Of a stretch of DNA of 64,000 bases, positions 9,531 through 18,940 are shown piece after piece. The stretch lies in assembly GCF_003149085.1 (NCBI RefSeq), contig NZ_QGDT01000003.1, forward strand, positions 372,001-436,000, given 5' to 3'. The stretch is from Dyadobacter jejuensis (GTDB lineage: Bacteria; Bacteroidota; Bacteroidia; Cytophagales; Spirosomataceae). Positions within the stretch are counted from its first letter, which is position 1. Each line of letters starts with the position of its first letter. The notes under the pieces were generated by a model that saw nothing but the letters and a program-made list of their open reading frames with translations, did no database searches and was not told the origin of the DNA. Position numbers and translations under genes: made by a program.

Positions 9531-9858
9531 CGTTTTTGCCGACTTTAACGGGATCAAGTCAAAAAATTGTGGAGTTGAATATTTACAGTCGTCGGGATAG
9601 GAATTCAAGCATTTTCAAACATGAGCTTCACCTATAAAATGGCATGATCCTCAAATCACCAGGATACCTCTCCAGGCTTCATACTATTCTCAAAGAGCTT
9701 TGATAGGATTTGGTAGGGTCAGGCATATCCACTCCATATTGGGTATTGATCCCTCTTTGCCCGACCGCCATTGCCTCGTCTCCAATATAAAGCCTTAAAA
9801 AGAATTATATTTTAAAAAATAGAGTTTAAACTATCAATCAACCTTACTTAAACTCCCG
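9531..9858 (+). other. intergenic spacer, no gene recognised
   Basis: There is no convincing gene in these 328 bp between the tRNA terminator and the ABC exporter. The minus strand has a short open stretch around 9690-9795 (reading GDEAMAVGQRGINTQYG) with no usable start and several stops downstream; it could be a remnant or chance. No integrase remnant or repeat of the tRNA 3' end was seen. Confidence 0.5.
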
Positions 9859-11637
9859 ATGCGTTTATTACTACAATATTTAAGCCGATATAAGGGTCTC
9901 ATATTACTGGCCCTTGCACTGGCCGCAATCAACCAGGTATTTAGTTTGTTAAACCCTTATATTTTAGGGAATTACCTAATCGACCCTTACGCCAACCGGG
10001 CCGAATATTATAGAACCAACGCATTGGATAACGCCTTTTTTAAAGGAATTACCATCGGCTTGCTCATGATCATCGGGACGGCCATGATATCCCGAATAGC
10101 CAAGGCCTTCCAGGACTATGTGGTCAATGTGGTGATTCAACAGTTTGGGGCTAATCTTTACACTGACGGCCTCAAACACGCCCTGCGCCTCCCCTTTCAG
10201 GATTTTGAAGATCAAAGAAGTGGCGAAACGCTTTCTATTTTGCAGAAAGTAAGAGCCGATTGCGAAAAGTTTATCACCAGCTTTGTCAACGTACTATTCG
10301 CCACATTGGTAGGCATCGTGTTCGTGGTCATAGTCGCCTTTAAGCTAAGCCCTATCCTTCCGCTGATCTACCTGGTAGGGGCCGTAGTTTTGTCATTTCT
10401 TACCAGTTACTTAAGTCGTAGGATCAAGACCATCCAAAAAAATATTGTGGGGGAAACCACCGCTTTAGCGGGCTCTACCACCGAATCGCTACGTAATATC
10501 GAGCTAGTCAAAAGCCTGGGGCTTACTAGTCAAGAAATCAGTCGGCTCAACACCACGACATTCAAAATATTGAAGCTAGAACTTAAAAAAGTAAAAAGCA
10601 TTCGATCTATCAGTTTTATCCAGGGAACTTTTGTAAACTTTTTACAGCAATGTATCATGTTTGCCTTGCTATTCTTCGTCTTTCGGGACCAAATCACGGT
10701 AGGACAAATGATGATGATGCAGTTTTATTCCTTCTTTATATTCGGCCCCTTGCAAGAATTAGGGAATGTAATCCTATCCTATAGAGAGGCGGAAGCTTCT
10801 CTTAACAATTTGCAAGTGCTACTGAGCCGACCTATCGAGACCAAGCCCGAAAAACCCATTTCAATTGGCCAAATCGAAGCCTTAGATTTTCGGTCGGTAG
10901 GTTTCCAACATCAATCCGCTACCAAACCAGCCCTAGAGGACATCAGTTTCACGGTTAAAAAAGGGGAAACGATCGCTTTTGTAGGGCCGTCAGGATCTGG
11001 GAAAACCACGCTGGTGAAGCTCCTCGTAGGCCTCTATGCCCCGGCAAAAGGCAGCATCGAATACAATAAGCACGACGGCCGACTCATTGACTTCGATGAA
11101 ATCAGAAATAAAATAGGCTTCGTGACTCAAGACACGCAGCTTTTCTCTGGCACAATACGTGAAAACCTTCTTTTTGTAAATCCCGAAGCCACCGATGAAC
11201 TGATTGGAGAAGTGCTTTTGAAGGCGGCCTGCTATAATCTGTTGGGGCGCGCCGAAAACGGGATACATACCGTCATTGGAGAAGGTGGCCTAAAACTGTC
11301 TGGCGGCGAGCGTCAGCGTCTCTCCATAGCCCGAGCCCTACTGAGAAACCCCAACTTGATGATATTTGACGAGGCCACTTCCGCTTTAGACTCACTTACC
11401 GAAGAAGAGATTTCTAACACCATTCGAAACATTACCGACCAGCGGCAACATATCACCGTTATGATCGCCCACAGGCTTTCGACGATCATGCACGCCGACA
11501 GGATCTATGTGCTGGAGAAGGGTAAGATCATAGAAACAGGCAGCCATCAGGCTCTATTGGAAGAAAAAGGCCTATACTACGCCATGTGGCGCCAACAAAT
11601 TGGGGAAAGAAAAACGGATAAGGTCCTACAAGACTAA
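9859..11637 (+). CDS. ABC exporter, fused permease and ATPase (MsbA/multidrug type)
   Basis: A 592-aa half-transporter: an N-terminal six-helix exporter domain (about 1-320, including LILLALALAAINQVFSLL and a helix starting LFATLVGIVFVVIV) and a C-terminal ATPase. Walker A is GPSGSGKTT (about 376), the signature is LSGGERQR (about 480), Walker B is LMIFDEATSALD (about 500) and the switch histidine is in MIAHRLST. It acts as a homo- or heterodimer exporting lipids, drugs or peptides. The substrate cannot be told from the sequence and no partner half-transporter is adjacent. It is convergent with holA, 20 bp apart. Confidence 0.9.
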   Translation: MRLLLQYLSRYKGLILLALALAAINQVFSLLNPYILGNYLIDPYANRAEYYRTNALDNAFFKGITIGLLMIIGTAMISRIAKAFQDYVVNVVIQQFGANLYTDGLKHALRLPFQDFEDQRSGETLSILQKVRADCEKFITSFVNVLFATLVGIVFVVIVAFKLSPILPLIYLVGAVVLSFLTSYLSRRIKTIQKNIVGETTALAGSTTESLRNIELVKSLGLTSQEISRLNTTTFKILKLELKKVKSIRSISFIQGTFVNFLQQCIMFALLFFVFRDQITVGQMMMMQFYSFFIFGPLQELGNVILSYREAEASLNNLQVLLSRPIETKPEKPISIGQIEALDFRSVGFQHQSATKPALEDISFTVKKGETIAFVGPSGSGKTTLVKLLVGLYAPAKGSIEYNKHDGRLIDFDEIRNKIGFVTQDTQLFSGTIRENLLFVNPEATDELIGEVLLKAACYNLLGRAENGIHTVIGEGGLKLSGGERQRLSIARALLRNPNLMIFDEATSALDSLTEEEISNTIRNITDQRQHITVMIAHRLSTIMHADRIYVLEKGKIIETGSHQALLEEKGLYYAMWRQQIGERKTDKVLQD

Positions 11638-11657
11638 CGCCTACCAAGGCCGGAACA

Positions 11658-12677
11658 CTAGTGCAATATTTTGAAGACCAACTCTTTCAAAATCTCCGCC
11701 TCGCCCATGGAGCCTCCCTCCACCCCTTTCAAGCGTGCATCCGCTTCCCGAAGATAGCCCATGATATAGGCTATTTTGGGGAGTGGGAAATGCCGGGCCG
11801 CTAGCGTATAGTCCTTTACAAAATAAGGATTTACCCCTAGCTGGGTGGCCAAAGCGCGCTCCGATCGATCCTGGCTGGCATATAATAATAATAGCTTCGA
11901 AAAGAAACCATAAAGGATGATCAGAATCGGTGCCAGTGGATTGTCTTTGGGATTGCTACAAAAGTGATTGGCAATGCGATTGGCCTTAAGTACATCTCTA
12001 ACACTCAGGGCCTTCTGAAACTCAAAAACGTTATAGTCCTTACTAATCCCCACGAAGCGTTCGACTACCTCGGCATCGATCCCCTGATCCACCCGCAGGT
12101 TGACCTCGATCTTACGAATCTCATTGGAAAGCCGTTTTAGGTCGTTACCAATATTACTCACCAACATTTGTATGGCTTTAGGGCTTATTTTAACACCCTC
12201 GGCCACACAAAAGCTGGATACCCAATCGGGAAGTTTGTTATCGTACAATTTCTTGGACTGCATCACGACGCCCGAAGTAGCCATAGCCTTGACAAAGCGC
12301 TTGCGCTCGTCGATATTTCCGTGGTGACAAAAAACCAAAACCGTACTCTCCGGGGCATTTTCAGCATATTCGGCTAGTCGCTCCTGACTTTCCTTTTGAT
12401 CGAGACCAACCAGCTTCTGTGCTTCCTTAACGAGCACCAATTGCAGATCGGCCATAAAAGGAAACCGGCGGGCATTGGAGAGCACCCCCGCCAAATCGGT
12501 ATCCTTGCCGTAGACCACAAACTGATTGAAACTCCTTTCTGACTCGGGAACAATCTTCTGTTCCAGAATTTCTGCAATACTATCGATATAATAAGGTTCG
12601 TCGCCATACAAGAAGTACAGCGGTTTGAATTTTTTGGCTTTTAAATCTTTTAATACGGCGTCAGGCGTTTGGGCCAT
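11658..12677 (-). CDS. holA: DNA polymerase III subunit delta
   Basis: A 339-aa clamp-loader subunit of normal length. The N-terminus matches the HolA pattern KKFKPLYFLYGDEPYYIDSI, in the place of a P-loop-like fold that in delta has lost ATPase residues. A helical collar domain follows (ISPKAIQMLVSNIGNDLKRL, NEIRKIEV, and FEFQKALSVRD). Delta opens the sliding clamp for loading onto primed DNA. It is probably monocistronic; the acyl-carrier phosphodiesterase gene is 53 bp upstream on the same strand. Confidence 0.9.
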   Translation of the reverse strand: MAQTPDAVLKDLKAKKFKPLYFLYGDEPYYIDSIAEILEQKIVPESERSFNQFVVYGKDTDLAGVLSNARRFPFMADLQLVLVKEAQKLVGLDQKESQERLAEYAENAPESTVLVFCHHGNIDERKRFVKAMATSGVVMQSKKLYDNKLPDWVSSFCVAEGVKISPKAIQMLVSNIGNDLKRLSNEIRKIEVNLRVDQGIDAEVVERFVGISKDYNVFEFQKALSVRDVLKANRIANHFCSNPKDNPLAPILIILYGFFSKLLLLYASQDRSERALATQLGVNPYFVKDYTLAARHFPLPKIAYIMGYLREADARLKGVEGGSMGEAEILKELVFKILH

Positions 12678-12730
12678 GGAAGGTCGTCTGGTTTGTTTCT
12701 AAAAATGGCAAATTTAGTAATAGCGAAGCG

Positions 12731-13333
12731 CTATAGCATCCATTGCCGAATAAAATTATCACACATCGATTCTAATTCAGGATAAAAATCCAGGAAGATT
12801 TTCTCGTAAAAATCCTCCTGTTCCCTCAGTTCCAGTCCTGCTTCTCGGATTGGGGCGAGATAAGGCAAGCGACGCGACATACGATGAAAGGTGAGATCGA
12901 TCCCTTCGAAACTGGCATAACTCATGAGCCAATCCTGCCTAATCATATAATCGACCATACTTTCCATCTGGATAGGCACCAGGTCGTGCTGGCTGCGAAA
13001 AAGCCGATACATGCTTTGAGAATAATCGGATAATGGCTGACTACTAAACTTATCAAAATGTTTGGCCAAGAAATAATCGAAATAGACGTCGATGATAATA
13101 CCGGAAATTCTTCCAAACTTTTTGGCCACCTCCCTTTTAGCAACTCTTACCTGGGGATGAGCGTCGGTATAGCTGTCTATAAAGCGATGCAAATGAAGTC
13201 CCAAAAGGTAATGATCAGGCCAAGTGGGATACTTCTCCTTCGACACCCGTCCTTTTACGAAGTCACCCACCATATTGCCCATCACCACGTGGGGATCGGA
13301 TCCTGAGAGTAATAAATGTGCTAAATAGTTCAT
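12731..13333 (-). CDS. acyl carrier protein phosphodiesterase (AcpH, DUF479)
   Basis: A 200-aa HD-like hydrolase family member expected to remove 4'-phosphopantetheine from acyl carrier protein. Start is the ATG at 13333 giving MNYLAHLLLSG, the conserved N-terminus; an upstream ATG at 13372 would add 13 atypical residues. Family motifs include MVGDFVKG, HRFIDSYTDAHP and DVYFDYFLAKHF, whose D and H residues are probable metal ligands. It is transcribed away from the SlyD-like gene at 13431. The assignment to the family is firm; the in vivo activity in this phylum is inferred. Confidence 0.85.
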   Translation of the reverse strand: MNYLAHLLLSGSDPHVVMGNMVGDFVKGRVSKEKYPTWPDHYLLGLHLHRFIDSYTDAHPQVRVAKREVAKKFGRISGIIIDVYFDYFLAKHFDKFSSQPLSDYSQSMYRLFRSQHDLVPIQMESMVDYMIRQDWLMSYASFEGIDLTFHRMSRRLPYLAPIREAGLELREQEDFYEKIFLDFYPELESMCDNFIRQWML

Positions 13334-13430
13334 ATTACTGGCAATGTAACAAAATTGCCGTACGTTTGTCATATTGAGACAAAAAGGAATATATTCACTT
13401 ATTACAACCCAATTATAATCAGGTAAGCAA

Positions 13431-13946
13431 ATGAAAATTGAAAAAAATAGTGTCGTCGCCCTTTCCTACAATTTACAAATCCCCGATTCAGACGGAGAAA
13501 TGGACCTTGTAGAAGTTGTAACAGAAGAAGAGCCGATGTATTTTATACAAGGAGTAAGCGGACTACCCGAGGGATTTGAAGAGCAGCTAGAGGGATTGGA
13601 AGCCGGTGCAGACTTCGAATTCACCGTGTCTCCCGAAGAAGGTTATGGCGATTTCGACCCAGAGGCCGTCGTGGACCTACCTAAGTCGGTATTCGAAATG
13701 CCCGATGTAGAGCAAGAGGAATTGCTCCAAATCGGAAATGTCATTCCTATGACCAACGAAGACGGAGAAAGAATGCATGGACAGGTCGTGGAGGTGAAGG
13801 AGGATGTTGTGATCATGAACTTCAACCATCCTTTGGCGGGAAAAGAAATGCACTTCCGCGGTAAAGTACTATCCATTAGGGAAGCAACCCAAGAAGAGAT
13901 CGACCATGGACATGTGCATGGTGAAGGTGGTGTTGACCACGAATAA
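13431..13946 (+). CDS. FKBP-type peptidyl-prolyl isomerase, SlyD-like
   Basis: A 171-aa protein of the SlyD subfamily: a split FKBP domain (VVALSYNLQIPD; GLPEGFEEQLEGLEAGADFE) with an insert-in-flap chaperone domain in the middle (about 75-130, including EDGERMHGQVVEVKED). It has a short histidine-containing tail (HGHVHGEGGVDHE) that may bind divalent metal, although it is much poorer than the E. coli SlyD tail. It should catalyse prolyl isomerisation and aid folding in the cytoplasm. A terminator overlaps its stop codon. Confidence 0.9.
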   Translation: MKIEKNSVVALSYNLQIPDSDGEMDLVEVVTEEEPMYFIQGVSGLPEGFEEQLEGLEAGADFEFTVSPEEGYGDFDPEAVVDLPKSVFEMPDVEQEELLQIGNVIPMTNEDGERMHGQVVEVKEDVVIMNFNHPLAGKEMHFRGKVLSIREATQEEIDHGHVHGEGGVDHE

Positions 13947-13978
13947 AAAATAAGGGGAGGCTCCCTCCCCTTATTTTT
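13946..13978 (+). terminator. bidirectional terminator between slyD-like and dCMP deaminase genes
   Basis: A perfect 15-bp stem (13946-13960 with 13964-13978) with a 3-nt loop and T runs on both strands. It serves the two convergent genes on either side. Confidence 0.85.
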
Positions 13979-13980
13979 AT

Positions 13981-14457
13981 CTATTTGGACTTATACTGAA
14001 GAACTTCTACGCCGAACCTTTTTAAAAACTCCACGCCTTCCTCAACGGCTATGCCCTTATAGGCGGCATAGGAATGCAGAAAAATCACCTTCTTAATCTT
14101 CATGGTATAGATGACCCTAGCACAGGCAATGCAAGGGGCTAAGGTAACAAACAAGGTAGACCCTTCGATGTTCGATCCGTTTTTAACGGCAAACAAAATA
14201 GCATTCTGCTCTGCATGCAATGCTAAGGAGCAACTTCCCTTGGCATCTCTAGGGCACCCTACTTCCGGAAACTCTTCGTCACAATTGTGCGTTCCAGCGG
14301 GTGGACCATTATAACCTATTGAAATAATTCTTGTATCCTTGGTCAGTACAGCGCCTACCTGGGCTTTGATACAATGTGATTTTAATGCAAGGTTTTGGGC
14401 CAGGTCCATGAATATATCGTCGAAATCTGGACGAATCGTTGAAGGCTCTAATGTCAT
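13981..14457 (-). CDS. dCMP deaminase (ComEB-like cytidine deaminase)
   Basis: A 158-aa zinc deaminase. The zinc site is H81-A-E83 (LHAEQNAI) with PCIAC (C109, C112), and the N-terminal KAQVGAVLTKDTRIISIGYNG matches dCMP deaminases. An extra cysteine/histidine group (HNCDEEFPEVGCPRDAKGSC) fits the second zinc site seen in this family. It converts dCMP to dUMP for thymidylate synthesis. The gene name comEB comes from its Bacillus position in the com operon; here comEC is about 1.1 kb away, on the same strand but with a divergent gene between. Confidence 0.9.
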   Translation of the reverse strand: MTLEPSTIRPDFDDIFMDLAQNLALKSHCIKAQVGAVLTKDTRIISIGYNGPPAGTHNCDEEFPEVGCPRDAKGSCSLALHAEQNAILFAVKNGSNIEGSTLFVTLAPCIACARVIYTMKIKKVIFLHSYAAYKGIAVEEGVEFLKRFGVEVLQYKSK

Positions 14458-14498
14458 TATGCTATATTGAGGAAAATAAACACGAAATTAAGGAAAGC

Positions 14499-15611
14499 AT
14501 GGTTGCTATTCAACTGCAGCGGTCGATTGGTCCAAAATTAATGGTAATCCTACTGGGTGCTCTGATGCCCTATGGGGTATGGGGCCAGTCGCTGCCCAAA
14601 GCGCTACGACTCACTCCTCCACGCACTGCCCCTACTTCCTTAGATTATTATATTGTAGCCGTGGAGGACCTGCGCTCTGCACGCAGTCGATCGGTAGGAT
14701 CTGTGATACATGAGGGAAAACCGCACAACTTACTGGTAGAAAATGCTTTGGAAAAAACTTTATTCGACTATTTCCAGGCAGCCGCTCCCGAACGGAGCCA
14801 TCAGCAGTGGCCCATATATGTACGGTTGGAGGATTACAACATTCAGGAAAAAAGAATAGCCCCCAATAAAGTGAATGGCGAGGCGAAAATTAAGGTATCC
14901 TACTATTGGTACCGCTCCATCCAACCAGTAGCGCTTACCAGTTTCGAAACCAAAGTGGTGTTTTCCAGACCCGAAAGTCAACAATTACACCCGGAAGTGA
15001 TGCCTAAACTCCTGGACCAGACTGTGGCGCATTTACAGAAATGGATTGATTTGAATAGAGGAAAAAATCCGGCGCTTACCAGGACGATAGCACTTCGATT
15101 TAAAAATATAACCGAAAAGGAAAGTAGCGACACCCTCTATTATCAGCACAACCGTCCCTTGGTATGGACCGATTTCAAAGGCAATTCACAAAGGCCACTT
15201 AGCCGATATGCTGCAGCCGTGTTTACAAGTTTCTCCTATGAAGGTCATGCCCATGCAGCAGGAGATACGTTGGTACTCGAAATAGGATTGAAGGTATTTA
15301 TGGTAAAACCGAACTCCTGGGCCAGACAGGAGTCTAAAACTGCCTCCACGCTTCGGCATGAGCAAATACACTTCGACATAACCAAACTAGCGGCCGAAAA
15401 TTTTAAAAAAAGACTGATGAAGGCCGAGCTAACCATCGAAGATTATGATAGTGAAATACAATACCAGTTTATTGAGGCCTTTAGGCAAATGAATAACGAC
15501 CAAGAGCGCTACGATGCTGCGACGGCCCATGGTACCATTTCAGGGCAACAGGCCGATTGGGAACGTAAGATCCACAAGGCCATTAACGACTCAGTCCTTT
15601 CAAAACCTTAG
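14499..15611 (+). CDS. secreted DUF922 putative zinc protease
   Basis: A 370-aa protein starting at the ATG at 14499, which gives a signal peptide (LMVILLGALMPYGVWGQS). An upstream in-frame ATG at 14439 would overlap the dCMP deaminase start and spoil that signal. The C-terminal 150 residues match DUF922: RPLVWTDFKGN, then STLRHEQIHFDITKLAA, where HEQIH (about 287-291) is an HExxH zinc motif, followed by a helix with YDAATAHG. It is probably periplasmic or surface-exposed. The N-terminal half (about 30-200) is unassigned beta-rich sequence. The gene ends 12 bp inside the convergent comEC. Confidence 0.75.
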   Translation: MVAIQLQRSIGPKLMVILLGALMPYGVWGQSLPKALRLTPPRTAPTSLDYYIVAVEDLRSARSRSVGSVIHEGKPHNLLVENALEKTLFDYFQAAAPERSHQQWPIYVRLEDYNIQEKRIAPNKVNGEAKIKVSYYWYRSIQPVALTSFETKVVFSRPESQQLHPEVMPKLLDQTVAHLQKWIDLNRGKNPALTRTIALRFKNITEKESSDTLYYQHNRPLVWTDFKGNSQRPLSRYAAAVFTSFSYEGHAHAAGDTLVLEIGLKVFMVKPNSWARQESKTASTLRHEQIHFDITKLAAENFKKRLMKAELTIEDYDSEIQYQFIEAFRQMNNDQERYDAATAHGTISGQQADWERKIHKAINDSVLSKP

Positions 15612-17642
15612 AGCTCCCTCTGCCAGTTCGTAATAATGTACTCGACGCAAAGCCTCAGCCGATTTACGACGCTTTTCACCTCTTATTTGCCCACCAAGCA
15701 CATACAACGTGTTAGAATCTGGAAATACAAGGAGGTGAACATTTGGGATCTTGGTTATAATAGCCAAATCGACCCCGTCAATAGTTGACAAATAAGGCCC
15801 TAAGTAGATCGTCTTTCCATTCCAGAAGATGAGCCCTCCCTGACCTAATTTTCTAATCTCCGTACTGTCGTCCAATTTCAAATAAATCACCTCATCAATG
15901 TTCATTTCCACGACATAGTTATTGAGCAGGTTTTTGAGAAACAGCGTATCGGACCCGTCCTCGTTCGTTTTAAACACCCTTAGCCGATTCCCTCGCTTAT
16001 ACGCGAGTATATCGTGGCCTGGGCTATAAAAAACGACGACTTCCTGAAGCTTAAAGCGCTCCACCGATAACAAACTTGAATATACCGTGGCTAGTACCAG
16101 GACTGCCCCAGCCCAGCCAAGGTAATGTCGATGGCCCGAGCTGCTGGCGAGCCACAACAGCAAAAGGACTGAATACAGTAATAGCACCTCCACAATATCG
16201 AAGTGGAGACCTTCGAGCAAATATCCCGGAAGATGCTTGGGCATTGAAACCAGCAGGTTGGTTAGAAATGCCGACCAACCCACCCAGAAACCAGCTATTC
16301 CGGAGAGCACTTCTAGGTGAAATACTTCGAAAAAAAGTAAGCCTAAGGTGGATTGAAGCAAGAATTCGGTCAGCAGAATCACGAATGGATTGATAAGCCA
16401 AAAATAGACTGGAAACTGATGAAAGTAAAAAACAGACAAGGGGAAAGTACCTAACTGAGCGGCGACAGAAAGGCAGGTAACTTGCCAAATAAAGCGAACT
16501 ACGGCGTTCTCAGGCCCCCATAGCCTATAAAGAGGGTTATAAAACAATAAAATTCCCAGCATCGCCAAAAAGGAAAGCTGAAACCCTACATGATGTAAAG
16601 CACGTGGATCCCAAATTAATAGCAGCAATGCGGCTATAGCCAAACTATTGACAGAAGCCTGCTTGCGTTGAAATACCTGAGCCAGTAAAAATATGGAGAA
16701 CATCAGCGTGGCACGTACCACCGAGTCGGGCAAGCCTGTAAGCACGGCATAAAACCCGAGAACCAGCAGCATAAGAACCAGATAGATAAAATGCCCCCAT
16801 CTCCATCTTTTTATCCACCCCAAAAGAGCACTTAAGAAAAGATATAAGATTCCGACATGTAGCCCCGAAACCGACAGGATATGTACGGCTCCCGATACGG
16901 TATAATCTCGGATTTGGTCGGAGCGTAGGTCGTCGCGGCGCCCCAACAGCATGGCTTTTAAAAGACCATAAGAACGGTCGTCCTGAAGATTGGTACGTAG
17001 GGTAAGGTCCGTCCAGCTCGATACCTCTAAGGCCCAATGCTTCAGGCCTCGATGGTAAGGAATATCAATAACCACCAGGCTGGGACCACGAATATAGTCG
17101 GTAAAATATATTCCTTTATTCTTTAAAAACTGGGCATAGTTGAATTGAAACGGATTGAGTGGCGCTCTAGGAATTTCTGGTTTGCCCCTCACGACTACTA
17201 ACTGTCCTGGCTTAGGCACCTGCCCCTGATCGGCCGGTAGGCTAATGATGATCTTCTGACGAAAGGAATGCCAACCTTGCGCATAATAAATTTGCCGTAA
17301 CTCACAGGGTATTTGAATAGAATTGGTTCGTTTTTGAGGAAGCGCTATTACCATGGCAGTATAAAACTCCGTTAGGCCTAGTCCCGAATGTTGGACGGAG
17401 TTGCGGTAGTTCAGATCGACCCTTACGGAGTTCATCACACCCACTACACACAGTGCAGTTCCACAAAGGAGACCAGGGAAAAGGCGGTCCCTGGAATTGT
17501 AAATTAATAAAACCAATACAATGCACGCCAGTAAGCCGCCTATCAGGTACACGATATTCCAACTCAGCGAATAGTATTCACCTAGCAGAAGTCCTATTCC
17601 ATAACACAGGACAAACCCCATGAAAGGCGCCCGGGATATCAT
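15600..17642 (-). CDS. comEC: ComEC/Rec2 family DNA-uptake channel protein
   Basis: A 680-aa polytopic membrane protein. The N-terminal part has two helices and a DUF4131 OB-like segment (GQLVVVRGKPEIPRAPLNPF). The central competence domain carries the family core TVSGAVHILSVSGLHVGILY with G(L)PDSVVRATLM shortly after and about ten membrane segments. The soluble C-terminal metallo-beta-lactamase domain of Firmicutes ComEC is absent; a short unassigned tail replaces it, as is common in Bacteroidota. In transformable bacteria ComEC passes single-stranded DNA through the inner membrane. No other com genes are adjacent. Confidence 0.88.
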   Translation of the reverse strand: MISRAPFMGFVLCYGIGLLLGEYYSLSWNIVYLIGGLLACIVLVLLIYNSRDRLFPGLLCGTALCVVGVMNSVRVDLNYRNSVQHSGLGLTEFYTAMVIALPQKRTNSIQIPCELRQIYYAQGWHSFRQKIIISLPADQGQVPKPGQLVVVRGKPEIPRAPLNPFQFNYAQFLKNKGIYFTDYIRGPSLVVIDIPYHRGLKHWALEVSSWTDLTLRTNLQDDRSYGLLKAMLLGRRDDLRSDQIRDYTVSGAVHILSVSGLHVGILYLFLSALLGWIKRWRWGHFIYLVLMLLVLGFYAVLTGLPDSVVRATLMFSIFLLAQVFQRKQASVNSLAIAALLLLIWDPRALHHVGFQLSFLAMLGILLFYNPLYRLWGPENAVVRFIWQVTCLSVAAQLGTFPLSVFYFHQFPVYFWLINPFVILLTEFLLQSTLGLLFFEVFHLEVLSGIAGFWVGWSAFLTNLLVSMPKHLPGYLLEGLHFDIVEVLLLYSVLLLLWLASSSGHRHYLGWAGAVLVLATVYSSLLSVERFKLQEVVVFYSPGHDILAYKRGNRLRVFKTNEDGSDTLFLKNLLNNYVVEMNIDEVIYLKLDDSTEIRKLGQGGLIFWNGKTIYLGPYLSTIDGVDLAIITKIPNVHLLVFPDSNTLYVLGGQIRGEKRRKSAEALRRVHYYELAEGALRF

Positions 17643-17647
17643 TCATT

Positions 17648-18940
17648 CTAGGGAATCAAAAAGCGTTTAGTAACCGTTTCGGTATTGGTACTTACTTTCA
17701 TCAAATAAACTCCAGAGGCAAAATTCTTTAAAGAAATACGGGACTGATTTCGTAAATTTTGAAGAAGCAATTTACCATTATTTGAATAGATATTCACTGT
17801 AAAATCGGAATAGTTTGGTGCATAGATTGCTGCATTCAAATACTCTGTCACGGGATTAGGCGCTATGGTCACCGACAAGTGCTCATCGGACCGATTGGCA
17901 AAAGCGACCATCTGAGCTCGTCGAGGGCTCAAAGCCAGTACAGCATGCATACGGGCGGCTTGGTCGGCCGTAAAGAGCCCCATACAACGGTCAGGCGAAT
18001 AATCCATATAATTATCCGTCATGTTCCGAGTAGTGATCCGTTGACAAGTAGAAAATACGGGTTGACAATTGGGTACTTTCAGTTGATTGAAGGTCTGTGC
18101 CTGGGGAGTATCGTCGCAGTAATCGGTGCCACAACTGGTATCACCCCAAATATGTATGAGCCCCAGCCAATGCCCCACTTCATGGGTAGCAGTACGCCCC
18201 AGATTGTACAGCTGGCTATTAATGGTGGGGCCAGACCGTCCAAAATAGCGGTAATCGACCATTACGCCATCTATGTCTGGGTTGTCCGTATCGTCGGCCA
18301 AATCGAGCCCTTGGGTATTGCCCGTAGCTTCGGTAACGACTGGGAACTGAGAGCCTCCCAGATAACCCAACGAAAGTTTGCACACCCAAATATTTAGGAA
18401 TTGATTGGTGGGCCTAGCCGGTGAAATAGCCGCCAGAACAGGGCCGTCCCTTCGAGGATCAAAATCGGCCTTTTCACTGTAAGTCCGCCGTATTTCCACC
18501 AATTTAAAGCGTATTTGCGTATCCACGCCTAAGGAGTCGGAGTAGTAGGTTTGAATCCCCGACAAGTTGCCATAGTCCTCGTTGAGCACGGCTATCTGTT
18601 CTTGAATCTGGCTATCCAATAGGTTTCCATCGTCGGCAGCCCCAGATCCCGGATTATTGCCTACATCCTGGGAGTTATAGACCACATGAACAACCACCGG
18701 AATCGTGATAAGTTCAGTGGCAGCCTTCCGAAAACTTCTGGTCGAGGAGCCCTTTAAGTAGCGTTCTAGGGCTCGTTCTCCCTCAAGGCGGCGCTGGAGC
18801 AGGCCAGGGTTAGCCGCATACAGCAGAGCATCCCTATCGGCAGTAGCACAGCGTTGAATCGGTTCATGGGCCGGTTGAGATCTGGCCAAAGTGATACTGG
18901 CCAGTCCCAAAAAACCCATCAAAAGATATCTATTTTTCAT
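17648..18940 (-). CDS. secreted M43 (pappalysin-type) zinc metalloprotease with T9SS type A sorting domain
   Basis: A 430-aa protein: signal peptide (LMGFLGLASITLARS), propeptide and metzincin catalytic domain. The zinc motif is HEVGHWLGLIH (H253, H257, H263, catalytic E254), followed by a cysteine-containing loop (CGTDYCDDTP) and the Met-turn NYMDYSPD (310-317), as in ulilysin. The last 75 residues form a T9SS type A domain beginning IAPNPVTEYLN and ending GVYLMKVSTNTETVTKRFLI. It should be exported through the outer membrane and anchored or released. Its ATG overlaps the end of phoH by 11 bp, so the two may be cotranscribed. Confidence 0.92.
   Translation of the reverse strand: MKNRYLLMGFLGLASITLARSQPAHEPIQRCATADRDALLYAANPGLLQRRLEGERALERYLKGSSTRSFRKAATELITIPVVVHVVYNSQDVGNNPGSGAADDGNLLDSQIQEQIAVLNEDYGNLSGIQTYYSDSLGVDTQIRFKLVEIRRTYSEKADFDPRRDGPVLAAISPARPTNQFLNIWVCKLSLGYLGGSQFPVVTEATGNTQGLDLADDTDNPDIDGVMVDYRYFGRSGPTINSQLYNLGRTATHEVGHWLGLIHIWGDTSCGTDYCDDTPQAQTFNQLKVPNCQPVFSTCQRITTRNMTDNYMDYSPDRCMGLFTADQAARMHAVLALSPRRAQMVAFANRSDEHLSVTIAPNPVTEYLNAAIYAPNYSDFTVNIYSNNGKLLLQNLRNQSRISLKNFASGVYLMKVSTNTETVTKRFLIP

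Noticed and set aside
9418..9858. tRNA-Met as an integration site
   Set aside because: No integrase, no repeat of the tRNA 3' end and no mobile genes downstream.
13334..13372. 13-residue N-terminal extension of the ACP phosphodiesterase
   Set aside because: Family members start at MNYLAHLLLSG, so the ATG at 13333 is preferred.
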